Assembly: GCF_021129305.1 (NCBI RefSeq)
Contig: NZ_JAJOMB010000007.1
Coordinates: 186,001 to 250,000, forward strand
Reading direction: 5' to 3'
Source: Kineosporia babensis
Lineage (GTDB): Bacteria > Actinomycetota > Actinomycetes > Actinomycetales > Kineosporiaceae
DNA: 64,000 nucleotides
Made by a program: the position numbers and the translations under genes. The notes beneath the pieces are model-generated. The model made no database searches and was not told the origin of the DNA. It saw only the letters and a program-made list of their open reading frames with translations. This document shows, piece by piece, positions 36,741 to 47,620 of the stretch. Within the stretch, counting starts at the first letter, position 1. Each line of letters opens with the position of its first letter.

Positions 36741-39700
36741 TGCGCCTGCACCGCCTGGGAATCACCGCTTTCGGCCCGTTCGCCGAGCCCCAGCACATCG
36801 ACTTCGACGAGCTCAGCAGCGCCGGGCTGTTCCTGTTGCACGGCCCCACCGGCGCAGGCAAGACCAGCGTGCTCGATGCCTTGTGTTTCGCGGTGTACGG
36901 CCGGGTTCCGGGTCATCGGGGCACCGCGGGGCGCTACCGCAGCGATCATGCCGATCCGGCGGTGCGCTCCGAGGTGGTCTGCGAATTCACCGTCTCCGGG
37001 CGGCGGCTGGAGGTCACCCGCTCGCCGGAGTGGCATCGGCCGAAGAAGCGCGGCAAGGGCTTCACCCGCGAGCAGGCGCACGTCGTGGTGCGCGAGTGGG
37101 TGGCCGACGGGTGGGTGAGCCGGACCAACCGGATGGACGAGGCCGGAGACCTGATCGGGCAGCTGATCGGGCTCGGCCCGGAACAGTTCACCAAGCTGAT
37201 CCTGCTCCCCCAGGGCGAGTTCGCGGCGTTCCTGCAGGCCTCGGCCGAGGAACGGCGGCCGCTGCTGCAGAAGCTGTTCGGCACCGACCGGTTCGCCGCG
37301 GTGGAGAGCTGGCTGGGCGATCGGCGCCGGGAGAGCGCCGGTTCGGTGACGGCCGCGCGCAACGAAACGGCGCGGCTGTTCGCGAGGGCCGAAGAAGCCC
37401 GGCTGGAGCCGGCCCCTGCCCAGGCGGACCACTCAGGAGGCCAGCCACCCGCGTCCCCAGGCCACCCAACGCACGCGCAGGCCACCGACTCCCCCGGTGA
37501 ACCACTCACGTCCATTGCTGGTTCACCGGACCCACAGGCCACCCCCGCGCCCAGCCAGCCAGCCACAGCCCCGGGGCGCCCAACCCCCGCGCAGGCCATC
37601 GACTCTGGTAGTGAGCCACCCACGTCCGTTGCTGGTTCGCCCAACGCACAGGCCGCCCCCACACCCGGCCAGCCACCCACGTCCCCCATTGATGCTCCTG
37701 ATCTGGCCGACACCGAGGCCGTGGCCACCACGGTGCGCCGCTGGGCCACCGAGGCCCAGGCCGAGCGGCACACCGCCCACGCCACCGTCACCCGCGCCGA
37801 GGCCGCTCACGAGAAGGCCCGCGGCGAGTACGAGTCCGTGGCCGAGACGGTGCGGCTGCGGGACCGGCGTCGTGAACTGAGCGCTGAGCATGATCTACTG
37901 GTCTCGCAGGCGCTGGAGCAGGCTTCCCGTAAGGCGCGTCTGCAGGCCGCCGGGCATGCCCCGGTGCTGCTCCCGTTGCTGGACGAACTCGGCGCGGCGT
38001 CGACGGAGGTCGAGACCGCCGAACTTCGCGCCGGGTCCGCCCAGCAACGGTTCGGCGACCGGCCCCGTCCCGATCTTGGGCAACTGCGGCAGGAACAGGC
38101 CACTCTCGGTTCGCTGCTGCCCGCCGAGGTCGAACTGCACCGGCTGGACCAGCAGTCCGTCCTCCAGCGCGAGCAGGTGCAGCAGGCCGAGGCCCAGCGG
38201 TTGCAGGCCGAGAAGGCCGGCGCCCGGCTGAACGAGCAGGCCGAGAAGCTGCTGGCGGCCCGCGCCGAGAGCGAGGTGCTGGCCTCCTCGGTGGCCGATC
38301 GCGACCACGATCTGGAGCGCGCCAAGAAGGTGGCCGAGGCGGTGTTGCGCGCGCAGCGGCTGGCCGAGGGGCAGACCGGGCTGGAAGACACGCTGCGGGC
38401 CGTCACCGATGTGCACCAGGCGGCGGTTGCCGCCAGCCAGGAACTGCAGGCCCGGCGGCTGGCCGGGATGGCCTCCGAACTGGCCGCTCAGCTGGGGCGT
38501 AACGAGGAGTGCCCGGTCTGCGGTTCGCTCGATCATCCCCGGCGGGCCAAGCACCGCGGCCGGCCGGTGACCGAGGAAGAGCAGGAGCGGGCCGCCCAGC
38601 AGGAGGCTCAGACCGAGGCGCGGCGGGAGCAGGCGCGGCAGTTCGTCGAGGCGGGCCGTCAGGAGCTGGCCGCCCTCACCGCGATCACCGGCGGCGCCGA
38701 TGCCGAGACGGCTCTGACCGAACTGGGCGCCGCGCAGGACCGGCTCACGGAGGCTAATCGGGCGGCCGCCGCAGTGGCCGAGCTCAACGCCGAAGTGTCT
38801 GCCCTGACGCCCAAGCTGGAAACGGCCCGGGCCCGGCTGGAGTCCACCACCGAAGCGGCTGCGGCCGGGCGAGAAGAGCTGGCCGCGCTGGAAAGTCGCC
38901 GCGCCGACCTGATCAGCCGGCTGCAGCAGGCCCGGGGCGAGAGCGAGGACGTGCAGTCCCGGCATGCTCAGGTGACGGCCGCGGTGGAGGCGGTGACCGA
39001 GCACGAGGAGGCGGACCGGCAGCTGAAAAGCGCGCGGGAACGGCTGAAGCGGGCCCGGAAGGCCGCCGACGATGCTGCTGCGGCAGCCGGTTTCGCCGAT
39101 CGGAAGTCTGCGGCCGCGGCAGCGCTGCCGGACCGCGAGCGCACGGCATTGGCCGAGACGATCGCGGATCACGATGCCCGGCTGGCCCGGGTGAAGGCGC
39201 TGCTGGAAGAACTGGGTCAGCAGGAGCACAGCACCGAGGCCGCCCAGCGGGTCTCTGCGCCACCGGCCCCCACTCTGCCGACGGCCGCCACGCTGCCGAC
39301 AGCCAAGAAGCCGCGGAAGAAGCGGGCTCGTAAGGCAGACGCCGGGCAGCCCATGCTGGACCTCTGGGCCGGCACCGAACCAGCCGACCCCGCCCCGACC
39401 AGCCCCGACCCGACCGGCACAGACCCGACCGGCGCAGACCCGACCGGTGCAGACACAACCGGTACAGGCACGACCCGCGCCGAGCCCGAGGCCGGCCGGG
39501 AGCACCTCGACCTCGACCAGCTGGCCGAGGCGCTGCGCAAGCTCTACGAAACCGCCCGTGCGGAACACCAGTTCGCCCAGCAGCGCCATACCCTGACCAC
39601 CCGCGCCGCCCAGGCCCTCACCAAGCTCGCCGCCGAACTGGAACGCCACGCCGAAGCCACCGCCGGACTCCGCACCTCGTTCGCCACCCTGGACTCGATG

Positions 39701-40240
39701 TCCCGCTGCATCGAGGGCACCGGCGGCGACAATCAGATGCGGATGCGCCTGAGCTCCTACGTCCTGGCCGCCCGGCTGGAACAGGTGGCCCAGGCCGCCA
39801 GCGTCCGGCTCGCTGCAATGTCCGGCGGCCGGTACTCGCTGGTGCACACCGACGGCCCGGCCAAGGGTGGCGCCCGCACCGGCCTGGGCCTGGCCGTGGT
39901 CGACGGCTGGACCGGCGTGCAGCGTGATCCCAGCACCCTGTCCGGCGGCGAGACGTTCTGCACCTCGCTGGCCCTGGCCCTCGGCCTGGCCGACGTGGTG
40001 CAGGCCGAAGCCGGCGGCGCCGCGATCGAGACCCTGCTGGTGGACGAGGGTTTCGGCAGCCTCGACCAGGACACCCTGGACGAGGTGATGGACGTGCTGG
40101 ACGGCCTGCGCAGCGGGGGCCGGGCGGTCGGCCTGGTCAGCCACGTGGCCGACCTGCGCGACCGGATCCCGGCCCAGCTCGAGGTGGTCAAGGGCCGCAA
40201 CGGCTCGCACCTGCGGCTGGGCGCGCTGCGGCCGTCCTAA
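36740..40240 (+). CDS. sbcC: SbcC ATPase subunit (Rad50 family) with repetitive insertions
   Basis: 1166-residue SMC-like ATPase partner of SbcD. Walker A GPTGAGKT is at residues 35-42, the zinc hook CPVC at 591-594 lies mid coiled coil, and the signature LSGGETF (from about 1067) with Walker B LLVDEGFG is C-terminal. Two proline/alanine-rich low-complexity segments interrupt the arms: a tandem 38-residue repeat (240-315) and five pentads near 890-914. The protein is longer than usual for the family (about 1000-1050) by about the size of these insertions. The start is the ATG overlapping the sbcD stop. Confidence 0.95.
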   Translation: MRLHRLGITAFGPFAEPQHIDFDELSSAGLFLLHGPTGAGKTSVLDALCFAVYGRVPGHRGTAGRYRSDHADPAVRSEVVCEFTVSGRRLEVTRSPEWHRPKKRGKGFTREQAHVVVREWVADGWVSRTNRMDEAGDLIGQLIGLGPEQFTKLILLPQGEFAAFLQASAEERRPLLQKLFGTDRFAAVESWLGDRRRESAGSVTAARNETARLFARAEEARLEPAPAQADHSGGQPPASPGHPTHAQATDSPGEPLTSIAGSPDPQATPAPSQPATAPGRPTPAQAIDSGSEPPTSVAGSPNAQAAPTPGQPPTSPIDAPDLADTEAVATTVRRWATEAQAERHTAHATVTRAEAAHEKARGEYESVAETVRLRDRRRELSAEHDLLVSQALEQASRKARLQAAGHAPVLLPLLDELGAASTEVETAELRAGSAQQRFGDRPRPDLGQLRQEQATLGSLLPAEVELHRLDQQSVLQREQVQQAEAQRLQAEKAGARLNEQAEKLLAARAESEVLASSVADRDHDLERAKKVAEAVLRAQRLAEGQTGLEDTLRAVTDVHQAAVAASQELQARRLAGMASELAAQLGRNEECPVCGSLDHPRRAKHRGRPVTEEEQERAAQQEAQTEARREQARQFVEAGRQELAALTAITGGADAETALTELGAAQDRLTEANRAAAAVAELNAEVSALTPKLETARARLESTTEAAAAGREELAALESRRADLISRLQQARGESEDVQSRHAQVTAAVEAVTEHEEADRQLKSARERLKRARKAADDAAAAAGFADRKSAAAAALPDRERTALAETIADHDARLARVKALLEELGQQEHSTEAAQRVSAPPAPTLPTAATLPTAKKPRKKRARKADAGQPMLDLWAGTEPADPAPTSPDPTGTDPTGADPTGADTTGTGTTRAEPEAGREHLDLDQLAEALRKLYETARAEHQFAQQRHTLTTRAAQALTKLAAELERHAEATAGLRTSFATLDSMSRCIEGTGGDNQMRMRLSSYVLAARLEQVAQAASVRLAAMSGGRYSLVHTDGPAKGGARTGLGLAVVDGWTGVQRDPSTLSGGETFCTSLALALGLADVVQAEAGGAAIETLLVDEGFGSLDQDTLDEVMDVLDGLRSGGRAVGLVSHVADLRDRIPAQLEVVKGRNGSHLRLGALRPS
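37457..37684 (+). repeat. Two tandem 114-bp repeats inside sbcC
   Basis: Units 37457-37570 and 37571-37684 encode two 38-residue repeats that begin PGHPTHAQA and PGRPTPAQA and share AGSP and QPxT motifs. In-frame length keeps the gene open. They insert a disordered Pro/Ala/Ser/Thr segment near the base of the N-terminal coiled coil. Confidence 0.85.
39407..39481 (+). repeat. Five 15-bp tandem repeats inside sbcC
   Basis: Units encode DPTGT, DPTGA, DPTGA, DTTGT and GTTRA, decaying toward the 3' end. They sit in a low-complexity linker in the C-terminal half of the coiled-coil region. Confidence 0.85.
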
Positions 40241-40244
40241 GAGA

Positions 40245-40278
40245 AAGCCCGGTCCCGCACCGAAGCGGAACCGGGCTT
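40245..40278. terminator. Bidirectional terminator between sbcC and gcvP
   Basis: AAGCCCGGT (40245-40253) pairs with ACCGGGCTT (40270-40278), extended by a CCGC/GCGG inner stem. It lies between the convergent sbcC and gcvP stops, with A/T-rich flanks on both sides. Confidence 0.85.
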
Positions 40279-40291
40279 CTCAGAACCGTTC

Positions 40292-43201
<2,910 letters not shown>

Positions 43202-43298
43202 CGGAGGCTCCCACGCGTCAGGCGTAGCGACCACTGAGTCGGGTCGCACGGATACCTCCCCATCCGTCGGGCCACACCGCCCTTCGGAGCTGCCTCGC

Positions 43299-43378
43299 CC
43301 TGGCGGTCCCTGGCGCCTGAGAGGTTCCGGGGAGAGTTGCCCCTTCGGCGCCCCGTTGGACGGGGTCTCTCCCGCCGG
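43299..43378 (-). promoter_or_regulatory. Glycine riboswitch (gcvT-type aptamer) upstream of gcvP
   Basis: On the minus strand the leader reads GGGAGAGA, a CCCCG/CGGGG stem, GCGCCGAAGGGGCAA, CTCTCCCC, then CCTCTCAGGCGCCAGGGACC. These are the conserved joints of the glycine aptamer. One aptamer is clear; a second CCGAAGG-like stretch follows (43280s) but lacks the CTCTCAGGC partner. It lies about 100 bases before the gcvP start, so glycine should switch expression of the cleavage enzyme. Confidence 0.88.
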
Positions 43379-43379
43379 G

Positions 43380-43585
43380 GTCTTCAGCTGCCGGCACGCG
43401 ACCGACGGGTACGAGGTTACCGGGTCCGGCGTACGGCAGGCGAACGGAGGGTTGCACGCGAGCCCGGCTAGGCGATGCAATTGGCCTACCGGCCCGGCCG
43501 CCGATGACCCGCGGTGCGTCCTGACTCACCCCTGGTTCACCCGGTTGGCCACCCCCGGATCGCCTGTCGGAACTTGATAACGAGG
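43380..43585. other. Intergenic remainder between riboswitch and parA
   Basis: Part of the only gap over 300 bases (43202-43599). Beyond the riboswitch and the -10 element of parA I see no ORF with coding character, no hairpin of note and no repeat. The gcvP promoter must lie in 43380-43480 on the minus strand but I cannot place it. Confidence 0.5.
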
Positions 43586-43591
43586 TAGCGT
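43586..43591 (+). promoter_or_regulatory. -10 element of a probably leaderless parA transcript
   Basis: TAGCGT lies 8 bases before the GTG at 43600; there is no ribosome-binding site. Confidence 0.3.
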
Positions 43592-43599
43592 CAACCACC

Positions 43600-44406
43600 G
43601 TGATCGTCGTCAGCGTGTGCAGTTTGAAGGGTGGCGTCGGGAAGACGTCAGTGGTCCTGGGACTGGCTTCGGCCGCGCTGGCCCGCGGCGTGCCCACGCT
43701 CATCGTCGACATCGACCCGCAGGCCGACGCCACCCTGGGTCTGGACATCACCGCCGAGATCACCACCAACGTGGCCACCGTGATGGGTGCCTCGCGGCGT
43801 AATGCCCAGAAGGTGAACCTGGTGCCCAGCGGCTGGGCGGCCAACGGCGGCACCCTGGACGTGCTGCCCGGCTCGCACGACATGGCCGCGCTGGACCGCC
43901 CCACCGGCAGTGAGCGCACCCTGGCCCGGCTCTCGCACGCGATCCACCAGCTCGAGGGCTACCAGCTGGTGCTGATCGACTGCCCGCCCTCGCTGGGCAC
44001 GATCACCCGCTCCGGCCTGGCCGCCAGCCAGCGCGCCATCGTGGTCTCCGAGCCGGCCCTGTTCTCGGTCACCGCCGCCGACCGGGCCCTGCACGCGATC
44101 GAGGACGTCCGCCGCAACATCGCGCCCTCCCTGCAGCCGCTGGGCGTGGTGATCAACCGCTACCGCGAGCGCTCCCCCGAGCACCGGTACCGCGTGCAGG
44201 AGCTCTCGGACATGTTCGGTCCACTGGTCCTGGGCCCCTCGATCCGCGAGCGCAGCGCCCTGCAGCAGGCCCAGGGCGCCAGCCAGCCCATCCACCGCTG
44301 GCCCGGCGCCCCTGCCCAGGAACTGGCCGGTGCCTTCGACGCCCACCTGGCCCGCGTCCTGCGAGCCAACACCCGAGGCCGCCGTCCCACCGCCAGCGCC
44401 AGCTGA
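43600..44406 (+). CDS. Orphan ParA-family ATPase
   Basis: 268-residue deviant-Walker ATPase: SLKGGVGKTS (with the ParA signature lysine), the switch VDIDPQADAT and Walker B VLIDCPPSLG. No parB or centromere-like repeats are nearby, so it is not a standard partition pair. Orphan ParA proteins often position protein complexes or regulate other proteins; the target here is unknown. It is transcribed opposite to the surrounding gcv/garA genes. Confidence 0.85.
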   Translation: MIVVSVCSLKGGVGKTSVVLGLASAALARGVPTLIVDIDPQADATLGLDITAEITTNVATVMGASRRNAQKVNLVPSGWAANGGTLDVLPGSHDMAALDRPTGSERTLARLSHAIHQLEGYQLVLIDCPPSLGTITRSGLAASQRAIVVSEPALFSVTAADRALHAIEDVRRNIAPSLQPLGVVINRYRERSPEHRYRVQELSDMFGPLVLGPSIRERSALQQAQGASQPIHRWPGAPAQELAGAFDAHLARVLRANTRGRRPTASAS

Positions 44407-44431
44407 GGCTCGCCGGCGCCACACCCCACTC

Positions 44432-44472
44432 GCAGAAAAGCCCCGGGGTACCGGAGCCCGGGGCCTTTCTGC
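44432..44472. terminator. Bidirectional terminator between parA and the MerR gene
   Basis: A 16-base arm (44432-44447) pairs with 44457-44472 with one mismatch; the outer stem is GCAGAAA/TTTCTGC, giving T runs on both strands. It separates convergent genes. Confidence 0.9.
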
Positions 44473-44511
44473 AGATCTGTGGTTGTGGCGCAGCCTGATT
44501 CGTCGCGGAGG

Positions 44512-45090
44512 CTAGCTGATCGCGCGGGCCCGGCGACGGGCCGAGAGCTCGTCATCGGCGGCCAGGGTCTCGTCCCCGGCGCGCTCCGCCGGAAGCTCGG
44601 CCAGGGTGCCCTCGACCTCGCGCCAGACCCGGCCGACGGCGATGCCGAACACGCCCTGCCCGCCCTGGACGAGATCTATCACCTCGTCCGCCGAGGTGCA
44701 CTCGTAGACGCTGGCGCCGTCGCTCATCAGGGTGATCTGGGCCAGGTCCTCGACGCCGTGGTCGCGCAGGTGGTTCACCGCGATCCGGATCTGCTGCAGC
44801 GAGACGCCGGTGTCGAGCAGCCGCTTGACCACCTTCAGGACCAGCACGTCACGGAAGCTGTACAGCCGCTGGGTGCCCGAGCCGGTGGCGTTGCGCACGG
44901 TGGGCTGGACCAGGCCGGTGCGGGCCCAATAGTCGAGCTGGCGGTAGGTGATGCCCGCCGCCCGGCAGGCGATCGGGCCGCGGTAACCGGCCTCCTCGTC
45001 GAGCTCGGGCAGGTCGTCGGTGAAGAGCATTCCCTGCGCCTGCGCGACGACGTGACCGGGCACAGCATCTCGCTCGCTACGCTCGCTCAC
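44512..45090 (-). CDS. MerR-family regulator (Rv1830 orthologue by position)
   Basis: 192 residues with a MerR winged helix (YRGPIACRAAGITYRQLDYWARTGLVQPTVRNA) followed by a helical segment and an acidic tail, without the cysteine metal site of sensors such as SoxR. The GTG at 45090 has GGAG at good spacing; a GTG at 45123 is possible but has no such signal. Position next to the bifunctional nuclease matches Rv1830 in M. tuberculosis. Its ligand is unknown. Confidence 0.85.
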   Translation of the reverse strand: MSERSERDAVPGHVVAQAQGMLFTDDLPELDEEAGYRGPIACRAAGITYRQLDYWARTGLVQPTVRNATGSGTQRLYSFRDVLVLKVVKRLLDTGVSLQQIRIAVNHLRDHGVEDLAQITLMSDGASVYECTSADEVIDLVQGGQGVFGIAVGRVWREVEGTLAELPAERAGDETLAADDELSARRRARAIS

Positions 45091-45307
45091 GGCGGCTCCA
45101 TTCAAACGTTCCGAGTCCGGCACGCTGGTCCGAGGGACGGATCGCAGCGGGAGAACTACACCGGGGTCGTTTCATTTGAACCGTAGGCTGCCCACCGGGC
45201 CTCGTCAACGAACCGGCTGCCGAGGCGGGCGGCGTGTCGGCAGATCACCCCTCATTCGGACCAATCGGAACGCATCGCCACCGGCCGGTGCGGGCCGCGA
45301 AGGCCTT

Positions 45308-45796
45308 TCAGGAATTCCCCGGGCCCTTGCCGGTCTCGCCGAAGTCCTCCGGGGAGATGTTGTCGAGGAACTCGCGGAACTTCTCCACCTCGTCCTCGTC
45401 CTCGTCCGGGACCGAGACCCCGCCGGCCTCCAGCACCTCCTCGGCCCCCACGATCGGGCAGCCGACCCGCAGCGCCAGGGCGATCGCGTCGGAGGACCGG
45501 GAACTGACCGCCAGGCCGCCGTCGAAGACCAGCTCGGCGTGGAAGACGTTCTCCTTCAGGGCGACGATGCGCACCTGGGACAGCCGCCGCCCGAGCGCCT
45601 CGATCACGTCCTTCATCAGGTCGTGGGTGAGGGGGCGCGGCGGCACCAGACCCTGCTGGGCGTTCGCGATCGCGTTCGCCTCGGGCGCTCCCACCCAGAT
45701 CGGCAGGTAGCGATCCCCGTCGCGCTCCTTCAGCAGCACGATCGGGTTGTTCGAGGGAACCTCGACCCTGACACCAACCACATCAAGCTCCCGCAC
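45308..45796 (-). CDS. Bifunctional nuclease family protein (DUF151)
   Basis: 162-residue DUF151 protein; plant and bacterial members show nuclease activity in vitro. Conserved parts are the N-terminal VGVRVEVPSNNPIVLLKE, LPIWVGAPEANAIA and the acidic C-terminus. It corresponds to Rv1829. It lies between two MerR genes on the same strand. Confidence 0.9.
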   Translation of the reverse strand: MRELDVVGVRVEVPSNNPIVLLKERDGDRYLPIWVGAPEANAIANAQQGLVPPRPLTHDLMKDVIEALGRRLSQVRIVALKENVFHAELVFDGGLAVSSRSSDAIALALRVGCPIVGAEEVLEAGGVSVPDEDEDEVEKFREFLDNISPEDFGETGKGPGNS

Positions 45797-45838
45797 CCCG
45801 CAAACGTACCCCGGGGCCGCGCAGTACGGCGAGCAGAG

Positions 45839-46594
45839 TCAGAACTGCCCGCGCTCCAGTGCGGTTTTCAGCAACGCCGAGTGCAGCTGCACGCACAGCG
45901 CCATCAGTTCTTCGGCCATTTCCTGGGCGCTCTCGCCGGAGGCCTGCCCCTGGCCGCGGGTGACCTGCTCGATCAGCCCGGCCTCACGGTCGGCGGCGGT
46001 CCGGAAGGCCCGCAGATGACGCGGCTCGAGGCCGAAGGCGGCCAGTTCACCGGCGGTGTGGGCGACGGCCAGGGCCTCGGCGTCGAAGGTCCCGGCGGGC
46101 CGGGCCGCGACCAGGCCGTGCGACTCCAGCTCGGTCAGCACCGCCTCGCTGATCTCGGCGGCGGCCAGCAGCTGGGCCCGGCTGAACCGGCCCTGCAGCG
46201 GCGGCCCGAGCACTTCGGGGTCCTCGGCGTCCAGGGCCTCGGCGTCCAGGGCCTCGGGAAGGGGCTCGACCAGCCGCGGGAACCGGCTGACCGGGGCCTG
46301 CAGACCGGCGTCGATCGCGTCCAGGTGCTCGCGGATGACCCGCAGCGGCATGTAGTGGTCACGCTGTACCCCGAGCACGTACCGCAGCCGGTCGACGTGC
46401 TCGGGGGTGAACTTGCGGTACCCCGCGGCGGTGCGCAGCGGCTCGACCAGTCCCTGGTCCTCCAGGTACCTGATCTTCGAGATCGAGATGTCCGGGAAGT
46501 CCTGCCGCAGCAGCTCCAGGACCGCCCCGATGCTCATCGCACCGCTGGGGTCACCCGCGCTGTTGGCGTGGGGCCCCGCCGCCGCGCCCCTCAT
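45839..46594 (-). CDS. ftsR: MerR-family regulator, FtsR/Rv1828 type
   Basis: 251 residues. The MerR helix-turn-helix (MSIGAVLELLRQDFPDISISKIRYLEDQGLVEP, start of the conserved part) is followed by a second helical domain, as in Rv1828 and corynebacterial FtsR, which controls cell-division genes. The acidic linker contains a repeated DAEAL coded by two perfect 15-bp repeats. The true start may be the internal ATG at 46537. It follows garA by 5 bases. Confidence 0.85.
   Translation of the reverse strand: MRGAAAGPHANSAGDPSGAMSIGAVLELLRQDFPDISISKIRYLEDQGLVEPLRTAAGYRKFTPEHVDRLRYVLGVQRDHYMPLRVIREHLDAIDAGLQAPVSRFPRLVEPLPEALDAEALDAEDPEVLGPPLQGRFSRAQLLAAAEISEAVLTELESHGLVAARPAGTFDAEALAVAHTAGELAAFGLEPRHLRAFRTAADREAGLIEQVTRGQGQASGESAQEMAEELMALCVQLHSALLKTALERGQF
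46226..46255 (-). repeat. Two perfect 15-bp tandem repeats inside the ftsR-like gene
   Basis: GGCGTCCAGGGCCTC occurs twice (46226-46240, 46241-46255). In frame, so unit gain or loss changes only the linker length. Confidence 0.85.
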
Positions 46595-46599
46595 CGGCC

Positions 46600-47076
46600 T
46601 CAGGAGGTACGGCGGCTGGGGTGGAAGACCAGCCGGTACTTGCCGATCTGGACCTCGTCCCCGTCCTTCAGCAGGGCTTCGTCGATCCGGTCGCCGGCCA
46701 GGTAGGTGCCGTTCAGGCTGCCCGCGTCGCGCACGAAGAACTGCCCACCGCGGCGCAGGAACTCGGCGTGCTTGCGCGAGACCGTGACATCGTCCAGGAA
46801 GATGTCGCTGTCCGGCTTGCGCCCGGCCGTGGTGCGCTCGTCGTTCAGCAGGAACCGGGCGCCGGCGTTCGGCCCCCGCTGCACCACCAGCAGCGCCGAC
46901 TGACCGGGCAGGGCGTCCACCGCGGCCTGCTCGGGGCCGGACAGACCGGTGGGGCGTTGTTCCTCGTCGATCCCCGGTATGGCACCGAAGGAGATCGTCG
47001 TCTCGACCATCGGCGCGTCGTACTCACGCCTGGCACCCTCCGGCCCCTGACCGCTCAGGAACCTCGGTTCCGACAT
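46600..47076 (-). CDS. garA: FHA-domain protein, GarA/OdhI type
   Basis: 158-residue regulator that, in relatives, switches 2-oxoglutarate metabolism. The N-terminal ETT motif (T26/T27 in VETTISF) is the PknB/PknG phosphorylation site, and the C-terminal FHA domain has GRKPDSDIFLDDVTVSRKHAEF and GSLNGTYL. The unphosphorylated form inhibits oxoglutarate dehydrogenase and stimulates glutamate dehydrogenase. AGGAG precedes the ATG by 7 bases. It heads the ftsR-like operon. Confidence 0.92.
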   Translation of the reverse strand: MSEPRFLSGQGPEGARREYDAPMVETTISFGAIPGIDEEQRPTGLSGPEQAAVDALPGQSALLVVQRGPNAGARFLLNDERTTAGRKPDSDIFLDDVTVSRKHAEFLRRGGQFFVRDAGSLNGTYLAGDRIDEALLKDGDEVQIGKYRLVFHPSRRTS

Positions 47077-47113
47077 GTCGATCTCCTGTCTCGTGAAGTC
47101 TGACTAGCGTAAC

Positions 47114-47132
47114 CCTCACCTAGTGGTTGAGG
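47114..47132. promoter_or_regulatory. MerR-type operator candidate upstream of garA
   Basis: CCTCA...TGAGG, a 19-base imperfect palindrome (7 of 9 pairs), 37 bases before the garA start and next to a TACGCT -10-like hexamer. Its arms resemble SoxR-type MerR operators (CCTCAAG...CTTGAGG). A MerR regulator is encoded downstream in the same operon. Confidence 0.5.
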
Positions 47133-47215
47133 CATGTACCGGTTGCCCCCCGTTCACCCGGGCATCAACCGACTCGCCGGACCGTTCCGGCCCCTGGCCG
47201 GGGGCGATCCGGTCC

Positions 47216-47602
47216 TCAGTCCAGCTGAGTCTGGTACTCGGCCGCGCTGAGCAGGCCCTCGAACGCCTCCGGCCCCGCCACCGTGACCTCGAACATCCAG
47301 CCGTCGCCGTACGGGTCGGAGTTGACCAGTTCGGGTGTGGCGTCCAACGCCGGGTTACGAGTGGTCACCGTACCGCTCACCGGGGCGTAGACGTCACTCA
47401 CGCTCTTCGTCGACTCCACCTCGCCGCAGGTGGTACCGGCCTGCACGGCCGTGCCGTCCTCGGGCAGCGTGACGTAGACGATGTCGCCGAGCGCGTCCTG
47501 GGCGAACGCGGTGATGCCCACCCGGGCGACGTCGCCCTCGATCCGCACCCACTCGTGATCGGTGGTGTACTGCAGCTCGTCCGGGTACTCGAAGTCGCTC
47601 AC
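47216..47602 (-). CDS. gcvH: Glycine cleavage system H protein
   Basis: 128-residue lipoyl carrier of the glycine cleavage system. The lipoyl-lysine is K66 in VESTKSVSDVYAP. The GTG at 47602 has GAGGG upstream. It precedes garA on the same strand, as in M. tuberculosis (Rv1826-Rv1827). Confidence 0.95.
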   Translation of the reverse strand: MSDFEYPDELQYTTDHEWVRIEGDVARVGITAFAQDALGDIVYVTLPEDGTAVQAGTTCGEVESTKSVSDVYAPVSGTVTTRNPALDATPELVNSDPYGDGWMFEVTVAGPEAFEGLLSAAEYQTQLD

Positions 47603-47620
47603 TGCGCCCTCGTCTTCCTC

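Noticed and set aside
37457-37684. Repeat array considered as a CRISPR or other DNA-level array.
   Set aside because: Only two units, in frame, coding for a low-complexity protein segment.
43261-43298. Second glycine aptamer after the first.
   Set aside because: A CCGAAGG-like stretch is present but the matching CTCTCAGGC joint is missing; a partial or expression-platform fold is more likely.
43202-43480. N-terminal extension of gcvP through the leader.
   Set aside because: It would translate the glycine riboswitch; the ATG at 43201 has a ribosome-binding site and conserved sequence downstream.
45060-45092. GCGAGCGTAGCGAGC direct repeat at the MerR start considered as a regulatory element.
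   Set aside because: It is a short repeat coding SERSER, a pattern seen commonly at actinobacterial gene starts; no specific function can be supported.
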